Below, piece after piece: positions 55,401-63,642 of a DNA stretch of 64,000 nucleotides. Source of the stretch: Micromonospora sp. WMMD1102 (GTDB taxonomy: Bacteria > Actinomycetota > Actinomycetes > Mycobacteriales > Micromonosporaceae); the NCBI RefSeq assembly GCF_029626265.1, contig NZ_JARUBN010000001.1, forward strand, positions 1,364,001 through 1,428,000, given 5' to 3'. Positions within the stretch are counted from its first letter, which is position 1. The number at the start of each line of letters is the position of its first letter. The notes below the pieces were generated by a model. It was not told the origin of the DNA and did no database searches. It worked only from the letters and a program-made list of their open reading frames with translations. The position numbers and the translations under genes were made by a program.

Positions 55401-56267
55401 ATGACCATGACGAGGAGATGGCACAGGCCGGGGCCGGTGATCCTGCTCGCGGTGTCGCTGCTGGTGGTGGGTCCACCACCGGTCCGGGCCGGCGCCGCCC
55501 CGCCCGGCAGGTCGGTCGGGGCAACTGCGGTTTTGCCCGCGACTTCGGTTCGGGCGGTCACGGACTCGGCCGGCAGCTCGGCTGGCAGCTCGATCAGTAG
55601 CTCGGCTGGCAGCTCGATCGGTAGCCCGGTCGGTAGCCCGGCGAGCAGCCCGGTCGGCAGCTCGGCCGCCCAGGTCGTGGTCATGGCTCCGATCGCGGCC
55701 GCGAGCCTGGCGAGGGCGGGATCGACACCCGAGCTGTCGCGCCGGTCGATGCCGGTGCTCCAGCCGGCTGCGCGACGATTTCGCTGGCCGCTCGACGGGA
55801 CGCCTCCGGTCGTCCGCCGGTTCGATCCGCCCCCGCAGCCGTGGGCGGCCGGACATCGGGGCGTCGATCTGGCTGCCCCACCCGGCGCCGCGGTCCGGGC
55901 GGCAGGCCCGGGAGTGGTGTTCTTCGCCGGTACGGTGGCTGGCCGCCCGTTGGTCAGCGTCGCCCATGCCGGTGGGCTGCGCACCACCTACGAGCCGGTC
56001 CGGCCAGGGCTGGCTGCCGGACAGCCGGTTCGGGCCGGTGACCCACTCGGCGTGCTCCTGAGCGGTCATCCGGGTTGCCCAGGGGCCGGATCGGCCTGCC
56101 TGCACTGGGGCCTGCGGCGCGGTGACGAGTATCTCGATCCTCTGCTCCTGCTGGGCCTCGGCCGAGTCCGCCTGCTTCCGCTGGCGGGCAGCCTGCCGGT
56201 CCCCTGGTCCGGCCGGACCTCAGCCGCCCCGGGACACGCGGCCGAGTCGATCAGGAAAGCGAGGTGA
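55401..56267 (+). CDS. Secreted M23-fold (LytM-like) peptidase domain protein
   Basis: 288 residues with a signal peptide (RPGPVILLAVSLLVVGPPPVRA), then a Ser/Gly/Pro repeat linker (SAGSSAGSSISSSAGSS), and a C-terminal LytM domain. The zinc ligands are present: HRGVDLAAPPG (His and Asp) and the last His in CLHWGLRRG. The usual first His of the HxH motif is Cys here, so catalysis is doubtful, although many actinobacterial members share this. It may bind or regulate peptidoglycan. Its 3' end overlaps the convergent aminotransferase by 17 bp. Confidence 0.85.
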   Translation: MTMTRRWHRPGPVILLAVSLLVVGPPPVRAGAAPPGRSVGATAVLPATSVRAVTDSAGSSAGSSISSSAGSSIGSPVGSPASSPVGSSAAQVVVMAPIAAASLARAGSTPELSRRSMPVLQPAARRFRWPLDGTPPVVRRFDPPPQPWAAGHRGVDLAAPPGAAVRAAGPGVVFFAGTVAGRPLVSVAHAGGLRTTYEPVRPGLAAGQPVRAGDPLGVLLSGHPGCPGAGSACLHWGLRRGDEYLDPLLLLGLGRVRLLPLAGSLPVPWSGRTSAAPGHAAESIRKAR

Positions 56268-57441
56268 GCAGGGCCGGTAGGCGCTCGGCGAGACGGTCGT
56301 ACTCCTCCGCCCGGTTGTAGACCTGGCCGGACAGTCGCAGCCAACCCCGGCCGCGCCAGGGATTGACGTTCACCTCCGTGTTGAGTTTGTCTGCGATCCG
56401 CTGCCGCAGCGCCACCGCGTCCGGATAGCTGGTCGCGACACCGGGCGGCAGGGGAAGGATCCGCATCGACACCGTCGGCCCGCCGGGGTCGACCAAATCG
56501 GCCGGCGCGATCCCGAGTGCCCGGCCGACCACCCCCTGCCCGTACGCGGCCAGCTCGGCGTTGTGCGCCCGGACCCGGTCCAACCCGAGCGTACGCAGCG
56601 TGAACACGCCCACCGGTGCGGCGAGCCAGGCGGTGTAGTCGAGCGTCGCCTGCCATTCGACCCGGCTGGGAAAGCCGGCCTCCTCCTGCCAGGAGACCGC
56701 CAACGGCTCGATCCGTCGGCGCCAGTGCGGCGCCACCACCAGTGCGGCGCTGCCCCGCGGGGCGTACCCCCACTTGTGCAGGTTGCCGACCCAGAAGTCG
56801 GCGCCGATGCTCTGCACCGGAGTCGGCAGCATTCCGGGCGCGTGCGCACCGTCGACGAGTACCGGCACATCTCGCTCCCGGGCCACCGCCGCGATCGCCG
56901 CTGCCGGGAGGAGCCGGGCGGTGGCGGAGGTGAGCTGGTCGACGACGAGCAGTTTGGTCCGTCCTGGGCGGATCCCGGCCCGGACGATCTCGACGATCTC
57001 CTCGTCGGAGGCGGTCAGCGGCACGCTCAGGGTGCGCCGGACGGCCCCGGTCCGGCGGGCCTCCCGCTCGACGGCGAGGGCGAACGAGCCGTAACCGTGG
57101 TCGGTGTCGACCAGCTCGTCGCCGGCCTCCAGCCGTAACGACTGGAGTACGGTGGCGGCTCCGATGCTCACGTTGCCGACCAGCGCCGTCCCGTCCGGAT
57201 CGGCGCCGAGGAAACTGGCCAGGTGCCGACGGGCGTGTGTGATCCGGTCGACCAGGCCCCGGTTGAAGAACCGCATCGGGTTGGCCTCGGTCTCGTCCCG
57301 CAGCCGCTGCTGGGCGCGCTGCACACCGATCGGCACCGCGCCGTACGAGCCGTGGTTCAGATGGGCGACGCCGGGATCCAGCGAGAACAGCAGACGGGCG
57401 CCCGGGATCGGCACGGGCGGCAACGGCCCGGCGATGCTCAT
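56251..57441 (-). CDS. Class V aminotransferase-fold PLP enzyme (isopenicillin-N-epimerase-like)
   Basis: The 396-residue fold-type I PLP enzyme has FSLDPGVAHLNHGSYGAVP at the N-terminus, FLGADPDGTALVGNVSIGAATVLQSL, VLVDGAHAPGM (Asp for the pyridine nitrogen), and the PLP Lys in WVGNLHKWGYAPRGSA. These match the cysteine desulfurase/epimerase-like group often annotated as isopenicillin N epimerase-like or ergothioneine-type lyases. Substrate cannot be assigned. ATG 57441 gives the standard start; the frame extends upstream without a ribosome site. Confidence 0.88.
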   Translation of the reverse strand: MSIAGPLPPVPIPGARLLFSLDPGVAHLNHGSYGAVPIGVQRAQQRLRDETEANPMRFFNRGLVDRITHARRHLASFLGADPDGTALVGNVSIGAATVLQSLRLEAGDELVDTDHGYGSFALAVEREARRTGAVRRTLSVPLTASDEEIVEIVRAGIRPGRTKLLVVDQLTSATARLLPAAAIAAVARERDVPVLVDGAHAPGMLPTPVQSIGADFWVGNLHKWGYAPRGSAALVVAPHWRRRIEPLAVSWQEEAGFPSRVEWQATLDYTAWLAAPVGVFTLRTLGLDRVRAHNAELAAYGQGVVGRALGIAPADLVDPGGPTVSMRILPLPPGVATSYPDAVALRQRIADKLNTEVNVNPWRGRGWLRLSGQVYNRAEEYDRLAERLPALLTSLS

Positions 57442-57663
57442 TCGGTGATCGTAGCCGGGTACCGGTCGGCTACCGAGCGGAAACGTGCCCGCCGGCAGCT
57501 GCCGGCCACCGCATGCGCGGAAAGGTCTACCAGGTGGGCAAACGGCCACCTGGGCGAGCGGCCACGTGGGAAGTGGCCACGTGGGAGAGCGGCCGGGCGA
57601 GCGCCGGCACCGTCCGATCCCGATGACCGGCGCCGTCCAACCCGACGACCGGCATCGGTTGCG

Positions 57664-58158
57664 CTAGTCCACACTCTTGCCGAGGGACAGGCCGGCCTCG
57701 GTGTAGCCGTGCCGACTGTAGAAGCGCACTGCTTCGAGGTTGCGGTGGTAGATGCCGGCCGACAGGTACCGAATTCCCCGCTCGGTCGCCCACCGTTCGG
57801 CCGCGTGCAGCAGGGTGGATCCCACCCCGAGGCGCCTGGCATCGGGTAGCACCACCGTGTGCACCTGAGCCGAAGGCACAGGCCGCAGGATCTGATGCTC
57901 CGGCGGAGCGGACTGCGGCAATACCTCGATCATGCCGACCACTCGGCCCTCGCGATCCTCGGCGAGGAGAACGCCGTCCCGCCCCACCTCGTCGGCGAGG
58001 GTGCCCGCGAAGTGGCGAACCACCGCCGCGCGCTGTGGAACCCGGTAGGTGTCGGCGTCAAGCGCGAGGTGTGCCTCGGCGTTGGCCAGGCGCAACTCCA
58101 CCAGTGCGGGAACATCCGCCAAGGTCGCCCGCCGAACTGTCAGCTGCGTCTCGTGCAT
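57664..58158 (-). CDS. GNAT-family N-acetyltransferase
   Basis: The 164-residue acetyltransferase has the acetyl-CoA loop LPDARRLGVGSTLLHAAERWATERG (motif A) and the C-terminal YHRNLEAVRFYSRHGYTEAGLSLGK typical of the family. ATG 58158 has AGAGGTC directly upstream. The 222 bp between it and the aminotransferase contain only degenerate short repeats. Confidence 0.88.
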   Translation of the reverse strand: MHETQLTVRRATLADVPALVELRLANAEAHLALDADTYRVPQRAAVVRHFAGTLADEVGRDGVLLAEDREGRVVGMIEVLPQSAPPEHQILRPVPSAQVHTVVLPDARRLGVGSTLLHAAERWATERGIRYLSAGIYHRNLEAVRFYSRHGYTEAGLSLGKSVD

Positions 58159-58226
58159 GACCTCTGATCCTATGGTCGACGCAGCCACCACGGGGTGCCG
58201 GCATGATCGCCAGGACAGCCCGACGC

Positions 58227-58283
58227 GAGCCGGGCCGCCGCTGTGTCGAACCGGGCCGCCGCTGTGTCGAGCCGGGTTGCCAG
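58227..58283. repeat. 21-bp tandem repeat between GNAT and xerC
   Basis: Units at 58227-58247 and 58248-58268 differ by one base (GARCCGGGCCGCCGCTGTGTC, 21 bp) and are followed by a partial third unit. A 25-bp segment at about 58371 is also echoed at the end of xerC (about 58423). Confidence 0.75.
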
Positions 58284-58439
58284 GAGGCACCCGGAGGTCG
58301 CCGCCGCACGACTGAATGGCGTTCTCGTAGCGTCGGCTCCCGAACTGCGCAGAATCCGGTGGCCCGGCTGCCGAGGTCGGATGTGGTCGGGCCCCTGCCT
58401 GCGAGGAGTCCGGCGGCCGGGTGGCGAGGTCGGAGGTGG

Positions 58440-59381
58440 TCAGGCCCGTGGGTGTGCCTGGCGGTACGCCGCCCGCAGTCGCTCCGTCGAGACGTGGGTG
58501 TAGATCTGTGTGCTCGACAGCGCGGCGTGTCCGAGCAGTTCCTGCACGGTGCGCAGGTCGGCGCCACCCTCCAGCAGGTGCGTGGCGGCCGAGTGGCGCA
58601 GCCCGTGCGGGCTGATCCGGGGCAGCCCGGCCGCGCGGGCGTAGTCGGCGACGATCCGGCGTACCACGGTGGGTTGAAGCCGCCCACCGCGTACCCCCAG
58701 CAGCAGCGATTCGCCGCTGTCCCGCCCGGCCAGGCGTGGCCGGCCGATTCGCAGCCAGTCGTCGAGTGCCCGCTGTGCCGGCAGCCCGTAGGGGACCGTT
58801 CGTTCCTTCGCGCCCTTACCCAGCACCCGGATCACCCGCCGAGCCGGGTCGACGTCGCCGAGATCCAGGCCGCACAGTTCGCTGACCCGGATGCCGGTGG
58901 CATAGAGGAGTTCGAGCACCACCCGGTCCCGGTGCGACACGGCGGTTCCGCCCTCGCCGGTCGAGCCCATCAGCTCGCCCGCCTGGTCGGCCCGGAGCAC
59001 CGCCGGCAGTTCCCGATGCGCCCGGGGACTCGCCAGCTGCGCTCCCACGTCGGTGTCCAGTAGCCCGGCCCGGTGCGCCCAGCCGGTGAAGGTACGGGCG
59101 GACGCGGCCCGGCGGGCCAGTGATGCGCGGGCGGCGCCGAGGGTACGCAGCTTCGCCAGCCAGCTCCGCAGCACCGTGATGTCCAGGTCGCGGGGGCTGG
59201 AACAACCCATCCGGGCGGCATGGTCGAGCAGCGAGACCAGGTCCGCGACGTACGCCCGGACGGTGTGCGTCGACCGGTTCTCGACCGAGGCGAGATGCTG
59301 GGCGAAGTCGTCGACGCTCTCCCGCAGGGCCGGTGTCAGGGCCTCGTGCCGGGCACGGGTACTGCGACGGGGCTGACTCAT
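58440..59381 (-). CDS. xerC: Tyrosine recombinase XerC
   Basis: The 313-residue site-specific recombinase resolves chromosome dimers at dif with XerD. The N-terminal SAM-like core domain begins VDDFAQHLASVENRSTHTVRAYVADL. The catalytic residues are Arg in YATGIRVSELCGLDL, Lys in GKGAKERTVPYG, HGLRHSAATHLLEGGADLRTVQELLGH (His, Arg and His), and the nucleophile Tyr in STQIYTHVS. ATG 59381 matches the usual length. A longer frame from GTG 59627 would prepend 82 residues, mostly a 9-residue repeat, with no ribosome site. Confidence 0.93.
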   Translation of the reverse strand: MSQPRRSTRARHEALTPALRESVDDFAQHLASVENRSTHTVRAYVADLVSLLDHAARMGCSSPRDLDITVLRSWLAKLRTLGAARASLARRAASARTFTGWAHRAGLLDTDVGAQLASPRAHRELPAVLRADQAGELMGSTGEGGTAVSHRDRVVLELLYATGIRVSELCGLDLGDVDPARRVIRVLGKGAKERTVPYGLPAQRALDDWLRIGRPRLAGRDSGESLLLGVRGGRLQPTVVRRIVADYARAAGLPRISPHGLRHSAATHLLEGGADLRTVQELLGHAALSSTQIYTHVSTERLRAAYRQAHPRA

Positions 59382-59443
59382 CACCCGCGACGGTGGACCC
59401 TGGCCGTCGGTCAGGTCAAGCCGGCCCGCCGGGACCGCCGACG

Positions 59444-59551
59444 CACGTCGTCTCGTCGGGACGGCTGGCTCACGTCGTCTCGTCGGGACGGCTGGCTCAC
59501 GTCGTCTCGTCGGGACGGCTGGCTCACGTCGTCTCGTCGGGACGGCTGGCT
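59444..59551. repeat. 27-bp tandem array, four identical units, upstream of xerC
   Basis: Units at 59444-59470, 59471-59497, 59498-59524 and 59525-59551 are identical (each begins CACGTCGTCTCGTCGGGACG). A degenerate fifth unit follows. The array lies between dprA and xerC on the minus-strand transcript, about 60 bp before the xerC ATG. Confidence 0.97.
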
Positions 59552-59647
59552 TACGCCGGCTGGTCGGGATCGTCGACCCGGTATGGGTCAGCGGTTTCCG
59601 TTCGTGCCGCTCGGCCGGTAATGGCACGGGCTACCGGGCGGCGGCAC

Positions 59648-61033
59648 TCAGCGGACCGACTGCCTCGACCGGACCCGGGCTGTCCGGGTCGCCGCCGGTG
59701 CGAGCGCGTACCCCTCGTCGCGGCGTACCACCAGACCCAACTGTTCCAGCAGGGAGAGCTTGCGCAGGGTGGTACGCAGATCGAGGCCGGCCCGTGCGGC
59801 GAGTACGTCCGGACCGAGCGGGCCGCGTCGGGGCACCGCCTCCAGGATCAGCGCGGATTCGTCGTCGAGCGAGTCCTGAGGGCGCTCCGGTCCACGAACC
59901 GGCGGAGCGAGATCGGCGCCGATCCGGCCCACCTCCTCCAGGACGTGCGGCACGCCGGTGACCAACCGTGTCTCGGGATACTCGCGGAGCAGCTCGTGCG
60001 CGCCGACCGACATGGCGGAGGTGACCGGCCCGGGCACCACCATCGCCGGCCGCTTCATCGCGATCGCCCGGCGGATCGTCTGGGTGGCGCCGCTGCGGGC
60101 CGCCGCCTCGACCACCAGGGTCCCGGCGGTCGCCGCGGCGATCACCCGGTTGCGGATCAGGAACCGGGGGCGCAGCGGCTCCGCCCCGGGAGGCCATTCG
60201 CTGACCAGCACGCCCACGTCGGCGATCCGGTCGAACAGCGCGGTGTTGCCGACCGGATAGGGCCGGTCGACACCGCAGGCGAGTACGGCCACGGTCAGGC
60301 CGCCCGCGTTCAGGGCGCCCCGGTGCGCCGCCGCGTCGATGCCGAACGCGCCACCGGAGACGACACTCCAGTCCCGCTCGGCCAGCCCGAAGGCGATCTC
60401 GGTGGCGACGTGCAGTCCGTACGGGGTGGCGGCCCGGGACCCGACCACCGCCACCGATCGTTGGAACGCCTCCCCGAGCGCCCAGGCACCGCGTACCCAG
60501 AAGCAGAGCGGCGGCGCCGTCTCCTGGTCGACCCTGCGATCGGCGCTGGGCAGACTCAACTGGCCGAGGCTGTCCAGCCGAGCCGGCCATTCCGGATCGG
60601 CGGGGGTCACCAGGCGGGCACCGAGCCGCTCGGTCTGCTCGGCAGCGGTGAGGGCGACCTGCCACGGGTCCCCGGCCGCCAGCCGGGACTCGACCGTCGA
60701 GCGGAGGCGATGGTCCGGCACCTTCCCGGCGAGCAGCCGACGCAGTGCCCCGGCCGCTCCGAACTGGCCCACGAGCCGGAACACCGCCCGGGTACCGGGC
60801 TCGAAGAGCCAGTTCAGGGCGATCCGCGCCAGCCTGTCCTCCTCCATCGCCGCCGGCTCGTCAATCGCCGACGCCGCGTCCCTGCTCGAGGCGTCCCTGC
60901 TCCGGTTGGATCCGCTCGGGGCGTCCCTGCTCGGGTCGGATCCGCTCGGTTGCGGTTGCGGTTGCGGTTGCGGTTGCCGTTGCCGTTGCCGTTGCCGTTG
61001 CGGTTGCGGTGCGGGATGTGTGGGCTTGGTCAT
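59648..61033 (-). CDS. dprA: DNA-processing protein DprA
   Basis: DprA binds incoming single-stranded DNA and loads RecA in transformation. The Rossmann core is VAVVGSRAATPYG, WSVVSGGAFGIDAAAHRGAL, RFLIRNRVIAAATAGTLVVEAAARSGA, and GAHELL. A C-terminal winged helix (DESALILEAVPRRGPLGPDVLAARAGL) follows. The 461 residues include an N-terminal QPQRQRQRQPQPQP stretch from a hexanucleotide array. ATG 61033 overlaps the comM stop by one base (TGATG), which supports this start. It is operonic with comM and xerC. Confidence 0.93.
   Translation of the reverse strand: MTKPTHPAPQPQRQRQRQRQPQPQPQPQPSGSDPSRDAPSGSNRSRDASSRDAASAIDEPAAMEEDRLARIALNWLFEPGTRAVFRLVGQFGAAGALRRLLAGKVPDHRLRSTVESRLAAGDPWQVALTAAEQTERLGARLVTPADPEWPARLDSLGQLSLPSADRRVDQETAPPLCFWVRGAWALGEAFQRSVAVVGSRAATPYGLHVATEIAFGLAERDWSVVSGGAFGIDAAAHRGALNAGGLTVAVLACGVDRPYPVGNTALFDRIADVGVLVSEWPPGAEPLRPRFLIRNRVIAAATAGTLVVEAAARSGATQTIRRAIAMKRPAMVVPGPVTSAMSVGAHELLREYPETRLVTGVPHVLEEVGRIGADLAPPVRGPERPQDSLDDESALILEAVPRRGPLGPDVLAARAGLDLRTTLRKLSLLEQLGLVVRRDEGYALAPAATRTARVRSRQSVR
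60948..61010. repeat. Hexanucleotide microsatellite in the dprA 5' end
   Basis: About ten units of GGTTGC or CGTTGC on the plus strand (five, four and one, then a partial) encode alternating Gln-Pro and Gln-Arg. The unit is two codons, so length changes keep frame. Confidence 0.95.
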
Positions 61034-62550
61034 CAGATGCTCCCGGTACGAAGTTGGATCGCCTCGTTGACGTCATCGGCGTCCGGACGTTGCCGACCGT
61101 CGAGATCGGCGATGCTCCAGGCGACCCGGATCACGCGGTCGAAGCCACGGGCGGAAAGCACTCCGCTGTCCAGCAGCCGGCGAAGCGCACAGGTGTCCTC
61201 CGCCGGCAACCGCCACCGTGGATGACGCAGTTGCGGTCCCGGCACCTCGGCGTTGACCCGCCAACCGCCGGCCGCCCAACGGGCAGCCGCGGCGGCCCGG
61301 GCCTTGCCGACCCGTTCGGCGACCACGGCCGAGGACTCGACGGTCTGCTCGGCGGCCATCAGCTCCGCCGCCCGCAGCGGGCTCACCGTCACCTGTACGT
61401 CCAGCCGGTCCAGCAGCGGCCCGGAAAGCCGGCCGAGGTAGCGGCGCCGGGCAAGTGGCGTGCACTCGCAGGAGATGTCGCCGGACGGTTTCGCACAGGG
61501 GCAGGGATTCGCCGCCACCACCAGTTGCACCCTGGCGGGATATTCGGTGCCGCCCCGGGCCCGGGTCAGGACGATCCGGCCGCTTTCCAACGGTTGGCGC
61601 AGCGCCTCCAGCGCGCCTCGGGCGTACTCGGGAGCCTCGTCCAGGAACAGGACCCCCCGGTGGGCCAGCGACACCGCGCCGGGCCGGGCCAGCCCGGATC
61701 CTCCGCCGACCAGCGAGGCGATGGTGGCCGTGTGGTGCGGGGCCTGGAACGGCGGCCGGCGCAGCAGTTGCCCGCCCGGCGGCAGCAGACCGGCGATCGA
61801 GTGTAGTGCGGTCACCTCCAGGGCGGCCTCGTCGTCGAGTTCGGGCAGGATCGAGGGCAGCCGTTCGGCCAACATGGTCTTGCCAGCCCCGGGCGGGCCG
61901 AGCAGGGCCAGGTGGTGCCCGCCGGCCGCGGCCACCTCCACGGCACGCCGCCCGAGCCCCTGCCCGGCCACGTCGGCGAGATCGGGCCCGAGCAGGGGTG
62001 GCACCGGGGGTGACGACGGCGGATCGAGCAGCGGTGTGCCGTCCCGGATGAAGGTCACCAGCCGGTGCAGGGTGTCGACGGCCCGGACCCGTACTCCTGG
62101 TACGACCGAGGCCTCGGCGGCGTTGCCGAGCGGTACGAGCACCCGGGTGATGCCGGCCCGGACCGCCGCCGCGACCATCGGCAGTACGCCCCGGACCGGT
62201 CGGACCGTCCCGTCGAGCCCCAACTCGCCGAGCACGGCCACCCCGTCCAGCGGGGCGAGCGGCATCTCGCCCGAGCCACCGAGCAGCGCCGCCGCGATCG
62301 CGAGGTCAAAAGCCGAGCCATGTTTCGGCAGCGTCGCCGGCAGCAGGTTGACGGTGATCCTGCGGTTGGGCCAGCGCTGGCCGGAGTTGACGATCGCTGC
62401 GCGTACCCGGTCGCGGGCCTCGTTGAGCGCGGTGTCGGGCAGGCCGGACAGCACGACGGTGGGCAGACCTGTGGCCAGGTCGGCCTCGACCTCGACGACA
62501 TGCCCGGCCACTCCGACCAGCCCCACGCAGAGCACCTTGGCGTAGCTCAT
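61033..62550 (-). CDS. comM: ComM/YifB-type AAA+ ATPase (Mg-chelatase-like)
   Basis: The ATPase-helicase promotes branch migration in natural transformation. The N-terminal Lon-substrate-like domain begins MSYAKVLCVGLVGVAGHVVEVEADLATGLPTVVLSGLP. Walker A is LLGPPGAGKTMLAERLP, Walker B is HRGVLFLDEAPEY, sensor 1 is QLVVAANPCPCAKP, and a Cys cluster (CPCAKPSGDISCEC) follows. Arg finger and C-terminal helices follow. ATG 62550 gives the canonical start, with a GTG at 62556 two codons earlier; neither has a good ribosome site. It is coupled to dprA. Confidence 0.94.
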   Translation of the reverse strand: MSYAKVLCVGLVGVAGHVVEVEADLATGLPTVVLSGLPDTALNEARDRVRAAIVNSGQRWPNRRITVNLLPATLPKHGSAFDLAIAAALLGGSGEMPLAPLDGVAVLGELGLDGTVRPVRGVLPMVAAAVRAGITRVLVPLGNAAEASVVPGVRVRAVDTLHRLVTFIRDGTPLLDPPSSPPVPPLLGPDLADVAGQGLGRRAVEVAAAGGHHLALLGPPGAGKTMLAERLPSILPELDDEAALEVTALHSIAGLLPPGGQLLRRPPFQAPHHTATIASLVGGGSGLARPGAVSLAHRGVLFLDEAPEYARGALEALRQPLESGRIVLTRARGGTEYPARVQLVVAANPCPCAKPSGDISCECTPLARRRYLGRLSGPLLDRLDVQVTVSPLRAAELMAAEQTVESSAVVAERVGKARAAAAARWAAGGWRVNAEVPGPQLRHPRWRLPAEDTCALRRLLDSGVLSARGFDRVIRVAWSIADLDGRQRPDADDVNEAIQLRTGSI

Positions 62551-62754
62551 CGGCACTGCCCGGGATAGCTGTCTCGCGGTATCGGCATGGTGTCGACCGT
62601 GCCCCGAACGGCGCCGTCCGGCGGGCCCGACACGGTCGCCTGTGGATAACCAGGGCCTCTGTGGACGAACGGACGATCAAGCTGGGGCTGTGCTATGGGG
62701 CCGTCGTGTCGGTACGGGGACAAACCTGAGCGAGCCCGGCTTGCGCAACCTCGC

Positions 62755-63617
62755 CTACTGGCCGGATCCGGCCCGGTCGAGGAGTTCGTGCAGCAGCGTG
62801 ACCACCTCCTCCGGGGAGAAGGCCATCGCCTGTTCGCCCACCGTGACCTCGAAGCTGCACCTCCTCGGGTCCGCAGTGGTGAGCAGCCGGGGGAAGAGTT
62901 GCACTCCGTGTGCGGCGAGCAGGTCCGCGCCGGCCCGTTCGACGTTCTCCTTCGACGCGGGGAGGTGGACGTGGAAGATCGGCGTCTGCGGCGGATCGGG
63001 CCAGGCCAGGGCCACACCGTCAGTGTTGATCGCGGTGGCGATCGCGATCGCGTGCTCCCGGAACCGCGGCATCCGGGGCAGCAGGTCGTCCAGGCCGGCG
63101 AGGCCGGCCAGCGCCAGCGGCCAGGCGTCGTGGATCGCCCCACCCAGCCGCGCCCGCCACACCGCCGCCTCGGCGACGGTCGCGGCGTCGGCGGCGAGGA
63201 CGGCACCCCGGACACCGAGCAGAGCTTTGTAGAGCGAGTGTAGACGGTGTCGAACAGTCCGGCGATCTCGGCGAATGGCCGCCGGTAGTAGGTCTGCGCC
63301 TCCCAGATCCGCGCACCGTCCAGATGCGCCGCCGCACCCCGGGCCCGGACGGCCGCGACCTGGTCGCGCAGGTCGTCCCACTCGGGAAGCTGCCCGCCGA
63401 TGTCCCGCTGCGGCAACTCCCAGACCACCGCGGCCAGTGGTTCGCTGACCGACGCCAGCGCGGCCCCGGTCATCAGCCGGTGGCGGTCGCCGACCGGATG
63501 GAACCGCAGTCCGTGTACGACCTGGTAGCCCCGCTGTTCCCACACGTCCAGGTGGGTCTGCGGGTGCGCGGCGAACGCGTGCCGGCCGCGACGTTCGGCA
63601 TCGCCTTGTTGCCAATC
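62755..63617 (-). pseudogene. Threonine aldolase-like (beta-eliminating lyase) gene, truncated and frameshifted
   Basis: Homology to PLP-dependent beta-eliminating lyases is split. The upstream frame reads RRGRHAFAAHPQTHLDVWEQRGYQVVHGL through AAAHLDGARIWEAQTYYRRPFAEIAGLFDTVYT. It then shifts near 63236-63242 (one base missing) to SLYKALLGVRGAVLAADAATVAEA, with the PLP Lys, and continues to the stop at 62755. The N-terminal ~90 residues of the fold (including the substrate-binding start) are absent, as the frame meets a TAA at 63618-63620. Both defects point to a genuine pseudogene rather than one error. Confidence 0.85.
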
Positions 63618-63629
63618 TTATGCAACAAG
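63605..63629. repeat. Inverted repeat at the yraN 3' end / lyase pseudogene junction
   Basis: CTTGTTGC (63605-63612) and GCAACAAG (63622-63629) are perfectly inverted around the 9-bp CAATCTTAT. The stretch is markedly AT-rich for this genome and lies 14 bp after the yraN stop. Confidence 0.85.
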
Positions 63630-63642
63630 ACGACGCCCCTAC

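Noticed and set aside
55064..55987. A long minus-strand frame across the 33-bp repeats and the M23 gene
   Set aside because: Periodic translation over the repeats and antisense over a gene with clear M23 motifs and a signal peptide.
59444..59551. CRISPR array
   Set aside because: The repeats are directly adjacent with no spacers and no cas genes are present, so it is a tandem minisatellite.
59382..59627. N-terminal extension of XerC from GTG 59627
   Set aside because: It would consist of a 9-residue repeat and linker outside the XerC family length and lacks a ribosome site. It is kept only as an alternative in the xerC entry.
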